From NCBI GenBank assembly GCA_017302295.1, contig JAFLDS010000002.1, forward strand, positions 124,001 through 188,000: a DNA stretch of 64,000 bases. Reading direction: 5' to 3'. Within the stretch, counting starts at the first letter, position 1, and each line of letters starts with the position of its first letter. Both the position numbers and the translations under genes were made by a program. Below are positions 40,223-50,351 of the stretch, one piece after another. The stretch is from Thauera sp. Lineage in GTDB: Bacteria > Pseudomonadota > Gammaproteobacteria > Burkholderiales > Rhodocyclaceae. The notes below the pieces were generated by a model. The model was not told the origin of the DNA and searched no databases. It saw only the letters and a program-made list of their open reading frames with translations.

Positions 40223-42322
40223 TCAGAACTTGTAACCCAGCTTGCGATACAGGGTATTGCGGCTGATGCCGAGCTGCCGCGCGGCCGCCGACACATTGCC
40301 GTCGACCTCGTCGAGCGCACGCTGGATCACGTCGGCCTGAAACTCCTTCAGCCGGCGACCGCGTCGCGCCGGCTGCGCGGGTTCGTCCGCAGGCGCCACA
40401 GCGAAGACTTGAGCCGGGCGCTTGTCGTGCGAGGAAGCGTCGCTGCTGAATATCTCCTCCGGCAGGTGCTGAGGCCCGATCTCGTCCTCGTCGTCGTCGA
40501 GCAGCGCCAGGGCCACGCGCAGCACGTTCTGCAGCTGCCTGATGTTGCCCGGCCAGGGATAGTGCTCGATGAATCGCATCACGTCCTCGCCGACCCGCAC
40601 GCTGCCTGGCGGCCGATCGCTCGCCTCCTCATCGATCAGCTTCAGGACGATGCAGCGGATATCGGAACGCGCGCGCAGCGGAGGCAGATGCACGGTCAAG
40701 CCGTTGACCCGGTAGTAGAGATCCTCGCGGAACGCCCCCGCCTTGACCTCTTCGCTCAACACCCGGTGCGTCGCACAGACCAGCGCGATATCCACCGGCA
40801 CCGCCTCGCTGGCGCCGATCGGCAGCACGCGCCGCTCCTGCAGCACACGCAGCAGCCGCGCCTGCATGGCGAGCGGCATGTCGCCGATCTCGTCCAGGAA
40901 CAGCGTGCCCCCATGGGCCTGCTGGATGCGGCCGACGGCCCCCTCGCGCCGCGCCCCGGTGAAGGCGCCGCCGGCGTAGCCGAAGAGTTCGGACTCGATC
41001 AGGTTCTCGGGAATCGCCGCGCAGTTCAGCGCCACGAAAGGGCCGCCGGCGCGCGGACCGCTGTTGTGGCTGGCCTGGGCGAGCAACTCCTTGCCCACGC
41101 CCGACTCGCCCTGGATAAGCAGCGGAATGTTCCTGCCGACCATCTTGCGGGCACGGTCGAGCGCGAGCTGCAGGGCACGGTCGCCGGTGGCGAGACTCTC
41201 GAGCGTAATGGCGCCCGGCTTTGCGCTTCGGCGTGCGGACTCGTCCGCATTGCGAGGCGTGCCCCGAACGCCACCCCGAACGGCGCCCCGTGCAGCGGTC
41301 GATGCCGCATACCACGCCAGGCTCACGCGCGGCCGGGCGTACACCGCGCCACCGGCGCGAAGCTCGAGTTCGAGCACTCCCATCGGATCGCGCGCGGCAC
41401 GGTCCATCGCGGCGCCTAACGAGGTGCGGAACAGGCTGCCGAAGCTGCCCAGTCCGCCCCTGCGATCGGCCAGACCCAGCAATGCGCAGGCCTGGCGGTC
41501 CGCACCGACGAGTTCGCCGTCGGCCGACACCGCGAGCAGACCCTCCTGCAGGCCACCGACGCCCTCCGGCCGTGAATGGAAGGCGAACAGAATGGCTCGC
41601 GCGTGGGCACTCTCGAACAGGTTGCGCTCGAGCAGGCGAACGCCGACCCGCGCCAGCCCGAGGGTGTGCGGCTGGTAGCTGCGATGGTCTCCCGAGATGT
41701 CGAGCACGCCGAGCATCTCGCCACAGGGGTCGAAGATCGGCGCCGCGCTGCAGGTCAGGATGTTGTTGCGCTCGAGGTAATGCTCGCCGCCGAAGATCTC
41801 GATCGGCTTGCGCTCGACCAGCGCCGAACCTACCGCATTGGTGCCGCGCTGGCGCTCGCTCCAGTCGGCGCCAGGCTGCAGCGCGACGCGGCCTGCACGA
41901 TCGAGGAAGCCGGGATCGCCGAGGGCATGCAGGATCAGCCCATCGGCGTCGGACAGGACGACCATGCTGCCCGACGAGCGGATCTGCTCGTACAGATGCT
42001 CCATGACGCCGCTGGCGTGGCTCAGCAGCAGTCCGCTGCGATCCCGCGCCGCGGAAAATTCGCTGCGGCTGACGTTATCGACCCGGCTCGATCCGCGCTC
42101 GTCCAGTCCTCCGCTGCGACAGCGCCGCCAGGAGCGGATCACCGGCTCGGGCAGGCCCGCGTCGGGCTCTCGCCCGAGTTCGAAAAACTGCCTGCGCAGC
42201 AACGCAAGCTCTGCCGACTGCGCACTGCGCGCCAGGCTCTGACCCATTTCCTTGTCTCCATCTCCGGCGGGAATGCTCTTATCTTGATCCGGCATCGCCG
42301 CCCTGCCCTTCAGGCGATTCAT
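40223..42322 (-). CDS. sigma-54-dependent activator, AcoR type
   Basis: 699 residues from ATG 42322 (GTG 42343 and ATG 42295 are alternatives). The N-terminal GAF region (about 60-215) has the AcoR-like ERQRGTNAVGSAL and ERNNILTCSAAPIFDP. The AAA+ domain carries Walker A GESGVGKE, the sigma-54 contact loop GAFTGA, Walker B LFLDEIGDM and the arginine finger region. A Fis-type helix-turn-helix ends the protein (AARQLGISRNTLYRKLGYKF). AcoR-type proteins sense small alcohols, ketones or aldehydes and activate -24/-12 promoters; four such promoters flank the alcohol oxidation genes next to it, which are its likely targets. Confidence 0.93.
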   Translation of the reverse strand: MNRLKGRAAMPDQDKSIPAGDGDKEMGQSLARSAQSAELALLRRQFFELGREPDAGLPEPVIRSWRRCRSGGLDERGSSRVDNVSRSEFSAARDRSGLLLSHASGVMEHLYEQIRSSGSMVVLSDADGLILHALGDPGFLDRAGRVALQPGADWSERQRGTNAVGSALVERKPIEIFGGEHYLERNNILTCSAAPIFDPCGEMLGVLDISGDHRSYQPHTLGLARVGVRLLERNLFESAHARAILFAFHSRPEGVGGLQEGLLAVSADGELVGADRQACALLGLADRRGGLGSFGSLFRTSLGAAMDRAARDPMGVLELELRAGGAVYARPRVSLAWYAASTAARGAVRGGVRGTPRNADESARRSAKPGAITLESLATGDRALQLALDRARKMVGRNIPLLIQGESGVGKELLAQASHNSGPRAGGPFVALNCAAIPENLIESELFGYAGGAFTGARREGAVGRIQQAHGGTLFLDEIGDMPLAMQARLLRVLQERRVLPIGASEAVPVDIALVCATHRVLSEEVKAGAFREDLYYRVNGLTVHLPPLRARSDIRCIVLKLIDEEASDRPPGSVRVGEDVMRFIEHYPWPGNIRQLQNVLRVALALLDDDEDEIGPQHLPEEIFSSDASSHDKRPAQVFAVAPADEPAQPARRGRRLKEFQADVIQRALDEVDGNVSAAARQLGISRNTLYRKLGYKF

Positions 42323-42444
42323 CGAGCCCGATTGCCTTCCCACGGAAGCATCGAGCTTCTTGTTGAAATTAAAGCAAAAGTTCCGACCTCACGACAGCAC
42401 TAAAGGCGGACCCGCCGGATTGGCGCACTCGTGATACACGGTCA

Positions 42445-42825
42445 CTATCGTCCCAGCGCGCGATCCTCCACCTCCACCTCCGCCATCTCGCAATCGTCGA
42501 ACAAGCGCGAACGGGTGTGAAAGGCTTTGCCGGTGCTGCCTTCGAGCGAGAAGGTACCGCCCTGCCCCTCGACGACATCGATGATCAGCTGGGTATGCTT
42601 CCAGTACTGGTATTGGGATGCGCTGATGTAGAAGGGCACACCGCCGATCTCACCAAGTCGCACGTCGTGCGCTCCTATCGTCAGGTCGGTGGGGAGGTAG
42701 CAATTGGCGGCGCTGTTGTCGCAGCAGCCGCCCGACTGGTGGAACAGCAACGCCTGGCCGTGCTGCTGCTTCAGGTAATCGATCAGCTCCAGCGCGGCGG
42801 GTGTGGCGATGACGCGAGCGACCAT
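42445..42825 (-). CDS. DUF779 protein encoded with aldehyde dehydrogenase
   Basis: 126 residues from ATG 42825, preceded by GGAGGG. Conserved features are LLFHQSGGCCDNSAANCYLP, with a GGCC motif and a further Cys suited to metal or cofactor binding, and FYISASQYQYWKHTQLIIDVVEG. DUF779 genes commonly follow the acetaldehyde dehydrogenase gene, as here, 98 bases downstream. The function is not established. It probably shares the sigma-54 promoter of the aldehyde dehydrogenase. Confidence 0.85.
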   Translation of the reverse strand: MVARVIATPAALELIDYLKQQHGQALLFHQSGGCCDNSAANCYLPTDLTIGAHDVRLGEIGGVPFYISASQYQYWKHTQLIIDVVEGQGGTFSLEGSTGKAFHTRSRLFDDCEMAEVEVEDRALGR

Positions 42826-42923
42826 GGTCGTCCCTCCGGAAAGGAAAAAGGCGGAGGCGGTTGCCCGCCCCCGGCAAGAAGCCCGGCAAGGGCCATGGAG
42901 AGAGGAAAGATCGTACTGCGCGC

Positions 42924-44444
<1,521 letters not shown>

Positions 44445-44501
44445 GGTGTGTCTCCTGGTTTGATGGTCTTCGGGGCGTGCTGCCGCCGTGAAGCTCATTG
44501 A

Positions 44502-44516
44502 GCACGGGCCATGCCA
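44502..44516 (-). promoter_or_regulatory. sigma-54 promoter of the aldehyde dehydrogenase gene
   Basis: On the minus strand, TGGCATGGCCCGTGC matches TGGCACG-N4-TTGC with GG and GC ten bases apart. The start codon lies about 58 bases downstream. Confidence 0.75.
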
Positions 44517-44560
44517 AGATTCAGTTTATCCATCCATTCATGGACTTATCGTCCAGGAAG

Positions 44561-44727
44561 GTGCTCCAAAAATCCGGAGGCCTGCATTCTGGAGCACTCC
44601 ACATCGCAGCAACTGCTCCGCAGCGGGGGGCACATCGGCCAGCGCGGCGACCGACCTGCTCCTGCGCTGCTCCTTTCGCTGCATCCGCTACACCTGCTCC
44701 AACGATGCGCGGGACTTTTGGAGCAGG
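44561..44727. promoter_or_regulatory. repeated TGCTCC/GGAGCA half-sites, putative activator sites
   Basis: TGCTCCA or its complement recurs at 44562-44568, 44590-44596 (TGGAGCA), 44657-44662, 44668-44673, 44695-44701 and 44719-44725 (TGGAGCA). Two form longer inverted pairs: GTGCTCCA...TGGAGCAC and CCTGCTCCA...TGGAGCAGG. All lie between two divergent -24/-12 promoters, where upstream activating sites of a sigma-54 activator are expected. The rest of the 487-base region 44445-44931 holds no gene. Confidence 0.6.
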
Positions 44728-44827
44728 CCTCGCCGCCATGCTGCCCCGCTTCCCCTCGTCCCCGAAAACACGCAAAGGACCGGCCGCTGCGGGATTGCCG
44801 CCGACATCCAGGCGTCGCCTCGTGCAA

Positions 44828-44842
44828 TGGCACGGGCCTTGC
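44828..44842 (+). promoter_or_regulatory. sigma-54 promoter of the PedF-like cytochrome operon
   Basis: TGGCACGGGCCTTGC is a perfect -24/-12 element. The cytochrome gene starts 90 bases downstream of its -12 GC. Confidence 0.85.
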
Positions 44843-44931
44843 ACAAGCGCTGCGCACCGGCAGGCCGCAGGTCGAACCGACCGAGCGGGCCTCGCCGAAG
44901 ACGCATCACACGACAACGACCGGAGGAAGAC

Positions 44932-45366
44932 ATGTTGAACAAGGAAACCCTGCTGTGCGCGCTTCGCACCACCGCCCTCACGGCTGCGCTGGGGAGCACC
45001 GGCCTGGCACAGGCTCACGGCGACGTCACGCCGCAAGCGGTAGATACCTCGGCGCTGAAGGGGATCGGCAACGGCTGGCTGGAGAAGAACCCCTACCGCA
45101 AGAACGGAGAGGCTGTGCGCATCGGCGACTCGGCCTTCAACCAGAACTGTGCCCGCTGCCACGGCATCGGCGCGGTGTCGGGCGGCATCGCCCCCGACCT
45201 GCGCATGCTGCCCGCAGGCGACGAGGGCGACGAGTTCTTCATCCAGCGCATCCGCAACGGCGTCACGCGCAATGGCGCGGTGTATATGCCGCCCTTCGAG
45301 GGCACGCTGAACCAGGAAGCGATGTGGGCCATCCGCGCCTGGCTGGAGACCGTCCGTGTCGACTGA
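44932..45366 (+). CDS. c-type cytochrome, PedF-like
   Basis: 144 residues with a Sec signal peptide (TTALTAALGSTGLAQAHG) and one haem site CARCH (about 74-78). The axial Met is probably in VYMPPFEGTLNQ. CGGAGGAAGA precedes the ATG. I place it in the PedF/cytochrome c550 group that accepts electrons from PQQ alcohol dehydrogenases in the periplasm. The stop overlaps the binding-protein gene by 11 bases, and both are read from a sigma-54 promoter. The alcohol dehydrogenase itself lies 2 kb away on the other strand. Confidence 0.87.
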   Translation: MLNKETLLCALRTTALTAALGSTGLAQAHGDVTPQAVDTSALKGIGNGWLEKNPYRKNGEAVRIGDSAFNQNCARCHGIGAVSGGIAPDLRMLPAGDEGDEFFIQRIRNGVTRNGAVYMPPFEGTLNQEAMWAIRAWLETVRVD

Positions 45367-46213
45367 GCGCCGCCGCCTTCTCATCGGCACCGCCGCGCTG
45401 CTCGCCCAGGCCGCACTGCCCGGCGTCGCACGCGCCATCGCCGCCGATCGTCCGCCCGAAACGCAGCAAGCCGGCGCGCTGCGCATCGCGGTGTATGCGG
45501 ATTTCGCGCCCTACTCGCAAAAAGGGAAGGGCATCGACATTGCCCTGGGCAAGGCGCTCGCCGACAAGCTCGGCCTGCGCGCCGAGTTCGTCGAGTTTCC
45601 GCCCGGTGAGGACATGAACGACGACCTGCGCAACATGGTGTGGCGCGGCCATTACCTTGGCATGCGCCCGGCCGACGTGATGCTTCACGTTCCGGTCGAT
45701 GCCCGCTTTGCGGCGCAAAACGACAAGGTCAGGATCTTCGGCCCCTACCACCTCGAGACGATGGCGGTGGCGCGCGACCCGGCGCGCGTGCCTCCGGTGG
45801 CGGGATCGGCTGACGCCGGCCTCGAGGCCTTCACCCGCGAACCGATCGGCGCCGAGATCGACAGCCACGCCAGCGACTTCCTCCTGCATGTGCTCGATGG
45901 CCGCCTGCGTGACCAGGTCCGCCACTTCCGCACGCCCGCGCTCGCGGTGGAGGCGATGAAGCGGGGCGAACTCGCAGCCGTGCTCGGCACCCACACCGAA
46001 CTCGAAGCCGCACTCGGCACCTCCGACCGCTTTGCGCTCACCCGCCTCGCCCTGCCCGAGCTGCGCGTGTCGCAGTGGCCGCTGGGCATGGCGGTGAAGG
46101 CCGACGCCCAGACATTGGCGGACGCGCTGGCCCGCGCGCTGGCCGAGTTGCAACGCTCGGGGGAACTCGCCCGCCTGTTCGCCTCGCACGGGCTCAGCTT
46201 GCAAACACCCTGA
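45356..46213 (+). CDS. quinoprotein-associated periplasmic binding protein (MoxJ/PedG-like)
   Basis: 285 residues. The N terminus (TERRRLLIGTAALLAQAALP) is a signal peptide with a twin-arginine-like motif. The mature part has a type-3 solute-binding fold: LRIAVYADFAPYSQKGKGIDIALGKALADKL and KRGELAAVLGTHTELE. Proteins of this kind occur with PQQ dehydrogenase genes (MoxJ, XoxJ) and are thought to assist the dehydrogenase rather than serve an ABC importer; no permease is encoded nearby. GTG start inside the cytochrome gene end. A strong terminator follows after about 47 bases. Confidence 0.87.
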   Translation: MSTERRRLLIGTAALLAQAALPGVARAIAADRPPETQQAGALRIAVYADFAPYSQKGKGIDIALGKALADKLGLRAEFVEFPPGEDMNDDLRNMVWRGHYLGMRPADVMLHVPVDARFAAQNDKVRIFGPYHLETMAVARDPARVPPVAGSADAGLEAFTREPIGAEIDSHASDFLLHVLDGRLRDQVRHFRTPALAVEAMKRGELAAVLGTHTELEAALGTSDRFALTRLALPELRVSQWPLGMAVKADAQTLADALARALAELQRSGELARLFASHGLSLQTP

Positions 46214-46260
46214 TCCGATCCGGCCGAGGTCACTCGGAAACGGCGGTAGCGGCACTGATC

Positions 46261-46284
46261 AAGGGGGGCTTCGGCCCCCCTTTT
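46261..46284 (+). terminator. rho-independent terminator of the cytochrome/binding-protein operon
   Basis: AAGGGGGGC, loop TTCG, GCCCCCCTT then TTCC: a 9-bp stem with a stable TTCG tetraloop and short T-run directly after the operon. Confidence 0.92.
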
Positions 46285-46303
46285 CCTTACTCCGGAAGAT
46301 CGC

Positions 46304-46333
46304 TTACCGGAAATACACTTTGGCGTGTATGGT
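46304..46333 (+). promoter_or_regulatory. dksA promoter region with 18-base palindrome
   Basis: TTACCG (46304-46309), an 18-base spacer and TATGGT (46328-46333) form a modest sigma-70 promoter. Inside it, ATACACTTTGGCGTGTAT (46313-46330) is an inverted repeat of 6 plus 6 bases around TTTGGC, placed where a repressor would block the polymerase. Confidence 0.45.
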
Positions 46334-46420
46334 ATGCAGATGCGCCGTGCGACCGGCACACGCAAGACCCACCCGTAGCGGCGGCAGGCCTTCACGCATG
46401 GCGCCCTGAGGAGAATCACC

Positions 46421-46855
46421 ATGAACGACACCCTCACCGCTCCCGAAAACCTCCCCACCGAAGAGGAACTGCTCGCAGCCCCGCCGGACGACTACATGTC
46501 GCCGCGCCAGTTGGCCTTTTTCCGCGCAAAACTGATCAGCGAGCGCGATGCGCTGCTCGATTCGGCGCACAAGACCACACTGCACCTGCAGGAGTTCGAG
46601 TCCACCCCGGATCCGTCGGATCGCGCCACGCTGGAAGAAGACCACACGCTGGAGCTGCGCGTGCGCGACCGCGAGCGCAAGTTGCTGCACAAGATCGACG
46701 AAGCCATTGCCCGCATCGACAGCGGGGAGTACGGCTGGTGCCAGGACAGCGGCGAACCGATCGGGATCGCCCGCCTGCTTGCCCGCCCCACCGCGACCTA
46801 CAGCATCGAAGCGCAGGAGCTGTACGAGAAGCGGCGCAAGATGAAAGGCGGCTGA
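46421..46855 (+). CDS. dksA: DksA-family RNA polymerase-binding factor without full zinc finger
   Basis: 144 residues. Coiled-coil region about 30-105 (YMSPRQLAFFRAKLISERDALLDSA, LEEDHTLELRVRDRERKLL) carrying the acidic tip expected to reach the polymerase secondary channel. The C-terminal domain reads GWCQDSGEPIGIARLLARP and TYSIEAQELYEKRR: of the four zinc-binding Cys of E. coli DksA only the first remains (C, S, S, A). Such Cys-poor forms are known among proteobacteria and can act without zinc. It should modulate rRNA and amino-acid promoters with ppGpp. The ATG follows GAGGAGAA. Confidence 0.93.
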   Translation: MNDTLTAPENLPTEEELLAAPPDDYMSPRQLAFFRAKLISERDALLDSAHKTTLHLQEFESTPDPSDRATLEEDHTLELRVRDRERKLLHKIDEAIARIDSGEYGWCQDSGEPIGIARLLARPTATYSIEAQELYEKRRKMKGG

Positions 46856-46882
46856 GGCACCGGACGATCGAGCCTGCGCGAA

Positions 46883-47257
46883 ATGACCGCTAAACCGATC
46901 GACTCCGCCCGCCTGGACCGCATCGTCGCCGATGCGCGCCGTGCCGCCGACGAACGCGGCTAGGGCTACCGCGAACGGGCGCTCAAGATCTACCCGTGGA
47001 TCTGCGGCCGCTGCCGGCGCGAGTTCACGCTGACCAACTTGCGCGAACTGACCGTGCATCACCGCGACCACGACCACGACAACAATCCGCCCGACGGCAG
47101 CAACTGGGAGCTGCTGTGCATCTATTGCCACGACAACGAGCACCAGCGCCAGCTCGAAGCGCAGGCGGGCGGCTCGACGATGACCGACAACGGCACCACC
47201 GCCACTCATTCGCCCTTCGCCAACCTGAAAGCGATGCTGAATTCAGCGAAAAAGTGA
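46883..47257 (+). pseudogene. yajD: YajD-like HNH nuclease interrupted by an amber codon
   Basis: From ATG 46883 the frame reads MTAKPIDSARLDRIVADARR..., meets TAG at 46961-46963 (codon 27), and then continues without another stop to TGA 47257 with clear YajD similarity: GYRERALKIYPWICGRCRRE, NLRELTVHHRDHDHDNNPPD, GSNWELLCIYCHDNEH and FANLKAMLN. The HNH motif and both CxxC pairs are intact downstream of the stop. No ATG, GTG or TTG lies between the TAG and the conserved start of the domain, so reinitiation would lose the first CxxC. A recent GAG-to-TAG change, a sequencing error or suppression are possible. Confidence 0.8.
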
Positions 47258-47297
47258 TCCGGCAGCCGTCCGCGACGTGCGCCGCGCGCTGAAACGG

Positions 47298-47342
47298 CTC
47301 GGGCCGGATGGAACACGCCCACCCGGCCCGAGGGATCAGCCA
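47298..47342 (-). terminator. hairpin after the PQQ alcohol dehydrogenase gene
   Basis: CTCGGGCCGG (47298-47307) and CCGGCCCGAG (47333-47342) form a perfect 10-bp stem with a 25-base loop, 14 bases after the alcohol dehydrogenase stop and 41 bases after the nuclease remnant. No T-tract is present, so termination is likely but not certain. Confidence 0.5.
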
Positions 47343-47355
47343 CACGACAATGCGC

Positions 47356-49155
47356 TTACGACCGGTGCAGCTTGAACACCCACACCGAGCCGCCCTGCTC
47401 CAGCATGTTCACCCGTTTGGCGACGTCGCCGCCCCATAGCGGCACCGCGCCGCCCCAGCCCGACACCACCGCGACGAACTGCTCGCCGTTCTCCTCCCAG
47501 GTGATGGGCGGCGCGATCACGCCGGAGCCGGTCTGGAACTGCCACAGCTCCTTGCCCGAATTGGCGTCGATCGCCTTCAGGTAGCCCTCGGGCGTGCCAT
47601 AGAACACGAGATCGCCGGCGGTGCTCAAGACGCCGCCCCACAGCGGCGCGTTGTTCTTCACCTCCCACGCGATCTTGCCGTTCACCGGATCGACCGCGCG
47701 CAGCGCGCCGATGTAATCGTCATTGAGCGGCTTGATGGTGAAACCCGCGCCGAGATACGCAGCGCCGCGCTTGTACGAGATCGGCTCGTTCCAGATGTCC
47801 ATGCCCCACTCGTTGGCCGGCACATAGAACAGGCCCGACTTCGGGCTGTAGGCCATCGGCATCTGGTTCTTGCCGCCGAGGAAGGAAGGTGCGTTGAACA
47901 CCGTCTTGCCCTTCTTGTCGTCGCCGACATTCTCGGTGAAGGGGTTGCCCGGGCGCTTGTCGTCATCGTAGATCGGCCGCCCGGTCTTCAGGTCGATGCC
48001 CTTGGCCCAGTCGATGCGATTGACGAAGGGAAAGGCGTTGAGCAACTTGCCGTTCGTGCGGTCATTGACGAAGAAGAAGCCGTTGCGGTCTGCCTTGCCG
48101 CCGGCTTTCACCAGCTTGCCGGTCTTCGGGTCGTTGAACTCGAAGGACACGAACTCATTCACGCCGTCGAAATCCCAGCCGTCGTGCGGCGTGCTCTGGT
48201 AGTGCCACACGATCTTGCCGGTGTCGGGGTTGATCGCCAGGGTAGACGACGAATACAGGTTGTCGCCCGGGCGCAGCCAGCTGTTCCAGGGGGCTGGGTT
48301 GCCGGTGCCGATGTAGATCAGGTTGGTGTCGGGGTCGTAGTTGGCGGTCTGCCATGGCGCGGCGCCGCCGGTCTTCCACAGGTCGCCCGGCCAGGTGGCG
48401 TTCGTCGTCCCTGAGATGCCGTTGTCGATCGGCTTGCCCTCGGCGTCGTACTTGTGGCCCATGTGGCCTTCCACCGTCGGCCGGCTCCAGATCAGCTTGC
48501 CTGTTTTCGCGTCGCGCGCATCGACACGACCCACCACGCCGAACTCGCTGCCCGAGTTGCCGGTGATGACCATGCCCTTGACGATCTGCGGCGCGGCGGT
48601 GAAGGAATAGCCCGCCTTGTAGTCCTCGATCTTCTCGCGCCACACCACCTTGCCGGTGTCCTTGTTCAGCGCCACCAGCTGCGCGTCCAGCGTGCCGAAG
48701 ATCACCAGGTCGTCGTACAGCGCGGCGCCGCGGTTGATCACGTCGCAGCAGGGCATGATGCCGTCGGGCAGGCGGTGCTCGTACTTCCACAGCTTCCTGC
48801 CGGTCTTCGCGTCGAGCGCGAACAGGCGGCTGTACGAGGCGGTGACGAACATCTTGCCGTCGTGCACCAGCGGCTGCGACTGCTGGCCGCGCTGCTTCTC
48901 GCCGCCGAAGGAGAAGGACCACACAGGCACCAGGTCCTTCACCGTATGAACGTTCACCTGGGTGAGCGGGCTGAAGCGCTGGCCCTTGGTGCCCAGCCCG
49001 TTGGTGACCACCTGCGTGGTGATGCTGGCATCGTTGACGATGTCGTCGTCGGTGACGCCCTTGGCCTGCGCCTGGGCGGCGCCCAGCGCCAGCACGGCGG
49101 CGGCGATCAGCGTCAGGCCGCGCGGGCCACGCCGGATGTCGGTATGTCGATCCAT
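47356..49155 (-). CDS. exaA: PQQ-dependent alcohol dehydrogenase (ExaA-like)
   Basis: 599 residues with a Sec signal peptide ([16 protein letters not shown], cleavage near 31) and an eight-bladed propeller with tryptophan-docking repeats such as [11 protein letters not shown] and [11 protein letters not shown]. The vicinal disulfide is C136-C137 ([12 protein letters not shown]). The catalytic Asp region is [10 protein letters not shown]. It is a type I soluble periplasmic quinoprotein without a C-terminal haem domain, so electrons leave through the PedF-like cytochrome. ATG 49155 follows GAGGAGGAAG. Whether it uses Ca2+ or a lanthanide I cannot settle by eye. A sigma-54 promoter lies upstream. 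Confidence 0.94.
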   Translation of the reverse strand: MDRHTDIRRGPRGLTLIAAAVLALGAAQAQAKGVTDDDIVNDASITTQVVTNGLGTKGQRFSPLTQVNVHTVKDLVPVWSFSFGGEKQRGQQSQPLVHDGKMFVTASYSRLFALDAKTGRKLWKYEHRLPDGIMPCCDVINRGAALYDDLVIFGTLDAQLVALNKDTGKVVWREKIEDYKAGYSFTAAPQIVKGMVITGNSGSEFGVVGRVDARDAKTGKLIWSRPTVEGHMGHKYDAEGKPIDNGISGTTNATWPGDLWKTGGAAPWQTANYDPDTNLIYIGTGNPAPWNSWLRPGDNLYSSSTLAINPDTGKIVWHYQSTPHDGWDFDGVNEFVSFEFNDPKTGKLVKAGGKADRNGFFFVNDRTNGKLLNAFPFVNRIDWAKGIDLKTGRPIYDDDKRPGNPFTENVGDDKKGKTVFNAPSFLGGKNQMPMAYSPKSGLFYVPANEWGMDIWNEPISYKRGAAYLGAGFTIKPLNDDYIGALRAVDPVNGKIAWEVKNNAPLWGGVLSTAGDLVFYGTPEGYLKAIDANSGKELWQFQTGSGVIAPPITWEENGEQFVAVVSGWGGAVPLWGGDVAKRVNMLEQGGSVWVFKLHRS

Positions 49156-49248
49156 GTCTTCCTCCTCGGGATTGCGGATAAGGGGCTGTCTTGTTCTGCG
49201 ATACGTACGGCGCGGGCGACGCTGCGCTCCGGTCCGGAACTCGACAGC

Positions 49249-49263
49249 GCAAGCGCCATGCCA
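49249..49263 (-). promoter_or_regulatory. sigma-54 promoter of the PQQ alcohol dehydrogenase gene
   Basis: On the minus strand TGGCATGGCGCTTGC fits the -24/-12 consensus with exact spacing; the start codon is about 94 bases downstream of the -12 GC. Confidence 0.82.
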
Positions 49264-49307
49264 CGCCGTGAATCCGCGGATCGGGGGCACGGGACTGCTA
49301 CAGCCTG

Positions 49308-49365
49308 TGCTCCAGCTGCTCCATGAACGCTGCCCATCGCCCGATTCAGCACGATTTTTTGAGCA
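49308..49365. promoter_or_regulatory. TGCTCCA repeats between divergent sigma-54 promoters
   Basis: TGCTCCA occurs at 49308-49314 and 49317-49323 as a 9-base-period direct repeat, with a related inverted TGAGCA at 49360-49365. The same half-site is repeated in the 44.56-44.73 kb region, in both cases between two outward-facing -24/-12 promoters. The 347-base region 49156-49502 holds no gene. Confidence 0.55.
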
Positions 49366-49428
49366 GGCGAGCAACGCAAACGGCCGCGCCGCGCGCCGTG
49401 CCGCGACGCGGGTGCGGCTCGAGCGCGG

Positions 49429-49443
49429 TGGCACGCCGGTTGC
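49429..49443 (+). promoter_or_regulatory. sigma-54 promoter of the SoxYZ-like / metallohydrolase operon
   Basis: TGGCACGCCGGTTGC is a perfect -24/-12 element; the SoxYZ-like gene starts 60 bases downstream of its -12 GC. Confidence 0.85.
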
Positions 49444-49502
49444 TCGGAGACGTGATCGCCAACGCGCGGCCCGCACGACACGCGCGATCCAGGAGGAAGA
49501 CG

Positions 49503-50351
49503 ATGCCGCCCCCCGTGTCCCAGATGCTCGCTGCGCTGATGGCAGTCGCCGCAATCGCTTTCCCCGCCCTGGGAGAGGCCGCCGCCGCCCCGGGCGACGC
49601 AGCGACCGACCTCGGCGCTCCCCCAGAGGTGCCGACGCAATCGAGCCCCCTGACGGACCCGCTCGACTCGCCGCGCTGGGAAGACATGCGGCGCGAGTTC
49701 TTCGGCGCTGCGCCGGTGCGCTTCGATGCGCGAATCACCGTGACCGCCCCCGTCAATGCCGAGGATCCGCTGAACGTGCCAGTCAGCGTCGATGCCAGCG
49801 CACTACCCGACGTCCGCGAGGTCGTGGTGTTCGCCGACTTCAACCCCATCGTGAAAGTGCTGAGCTTCGAACCGGCTGGCGCCGCGCCGCGGCTCGGCTT
49901 TCGCCTCAAGCTGCAGCAGTCGTCGCCGGTGCGCGCCGCCGCACGCACCGGCGATGGCGTGTGGCACGTCGGTGGCAGTTGGGTGAGGACCAGCGGCGGC
50001 GGCTGCACCCTGCCCTCGGTGGGGTCGGCATCGCCGCTGTGGCAGCAACACCTGAACGAGGTGAGCGCGAGGCTGTGGCCGGGCGGGGGCTACGGCGACC
50101 GGCTGCGCCTGCGCATCGTGCATCCGATGGACACCGGGCTGGCCGCGGGCATTCCGGCCTTCCACATCGAGGAACTGGCGGTCAGCGACCGCAGCGGCAA
50201 GCCGCTGATGCGTATCCGTGCCCACGAACCGGTGGCCGAGAACCCTGTGCTCACCCTCGACCTGAACAAGGGTGCGGCAGACACAGGCCCGCTGCGCATC
50301 ACCGGTCGTGACAACAACGGCAACCGGATCGACGCGCGGGTGCTGCCATGA
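49503..50351 (+). CDS. quinoprotein-associated SoxYZ-like carrier protein
   Basis: 282 residues with a Sec signal peptide ([20 protein letters not shown]). The first mature half is SoxY-like (about 55-175) and the second SoxZ-like (about 185-282), a fusion of the two halves of the sulfur carrier. The carrier Cys is probably the one in [15 protein letters not shown]. Fusions of this kind occur only with PQQ dehydrogenase genes and are proposed to form a relay with a zinc metallohydrolase; the reaction is not established. ATG follows GGAGGAAGAC and the stop overlaps the next gene as ATGA. Confidence 0.87.
   Translation: MPPPVSQMLAALMAVAAIAFPALGEAAAAPGDAATDLGAPPEVPTQSSPLTDPLDSPRWEDMRREFFGAAPVRFDARITVTAPVNAEDPLNVPVSVDASALPDVREVVVFADFNPIVKVLSFEPAGAAPRLGFRLKLQQSSPVRAAARTGDGVWHVGGSWVRTSGGGCTLPSVGSASPLWQQHLNEVSARLWPGGGYGDRLRLRIVHPMDTGLAAGIPAFHIEELAVSDRSGKPLMRIRAHEPVAENPVLTLDLNKGAADTGPLRITGRDNNGNRIDARVLP

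Noticed and set aside
47356..49155. Assigning the alcohol dehydrogenase to the lanthanide-dependent class
   Set aside because: I could not align the extra metal-binding Asp position with certainty by eye; an alignment to ExaA, PedE and PedH is needed.
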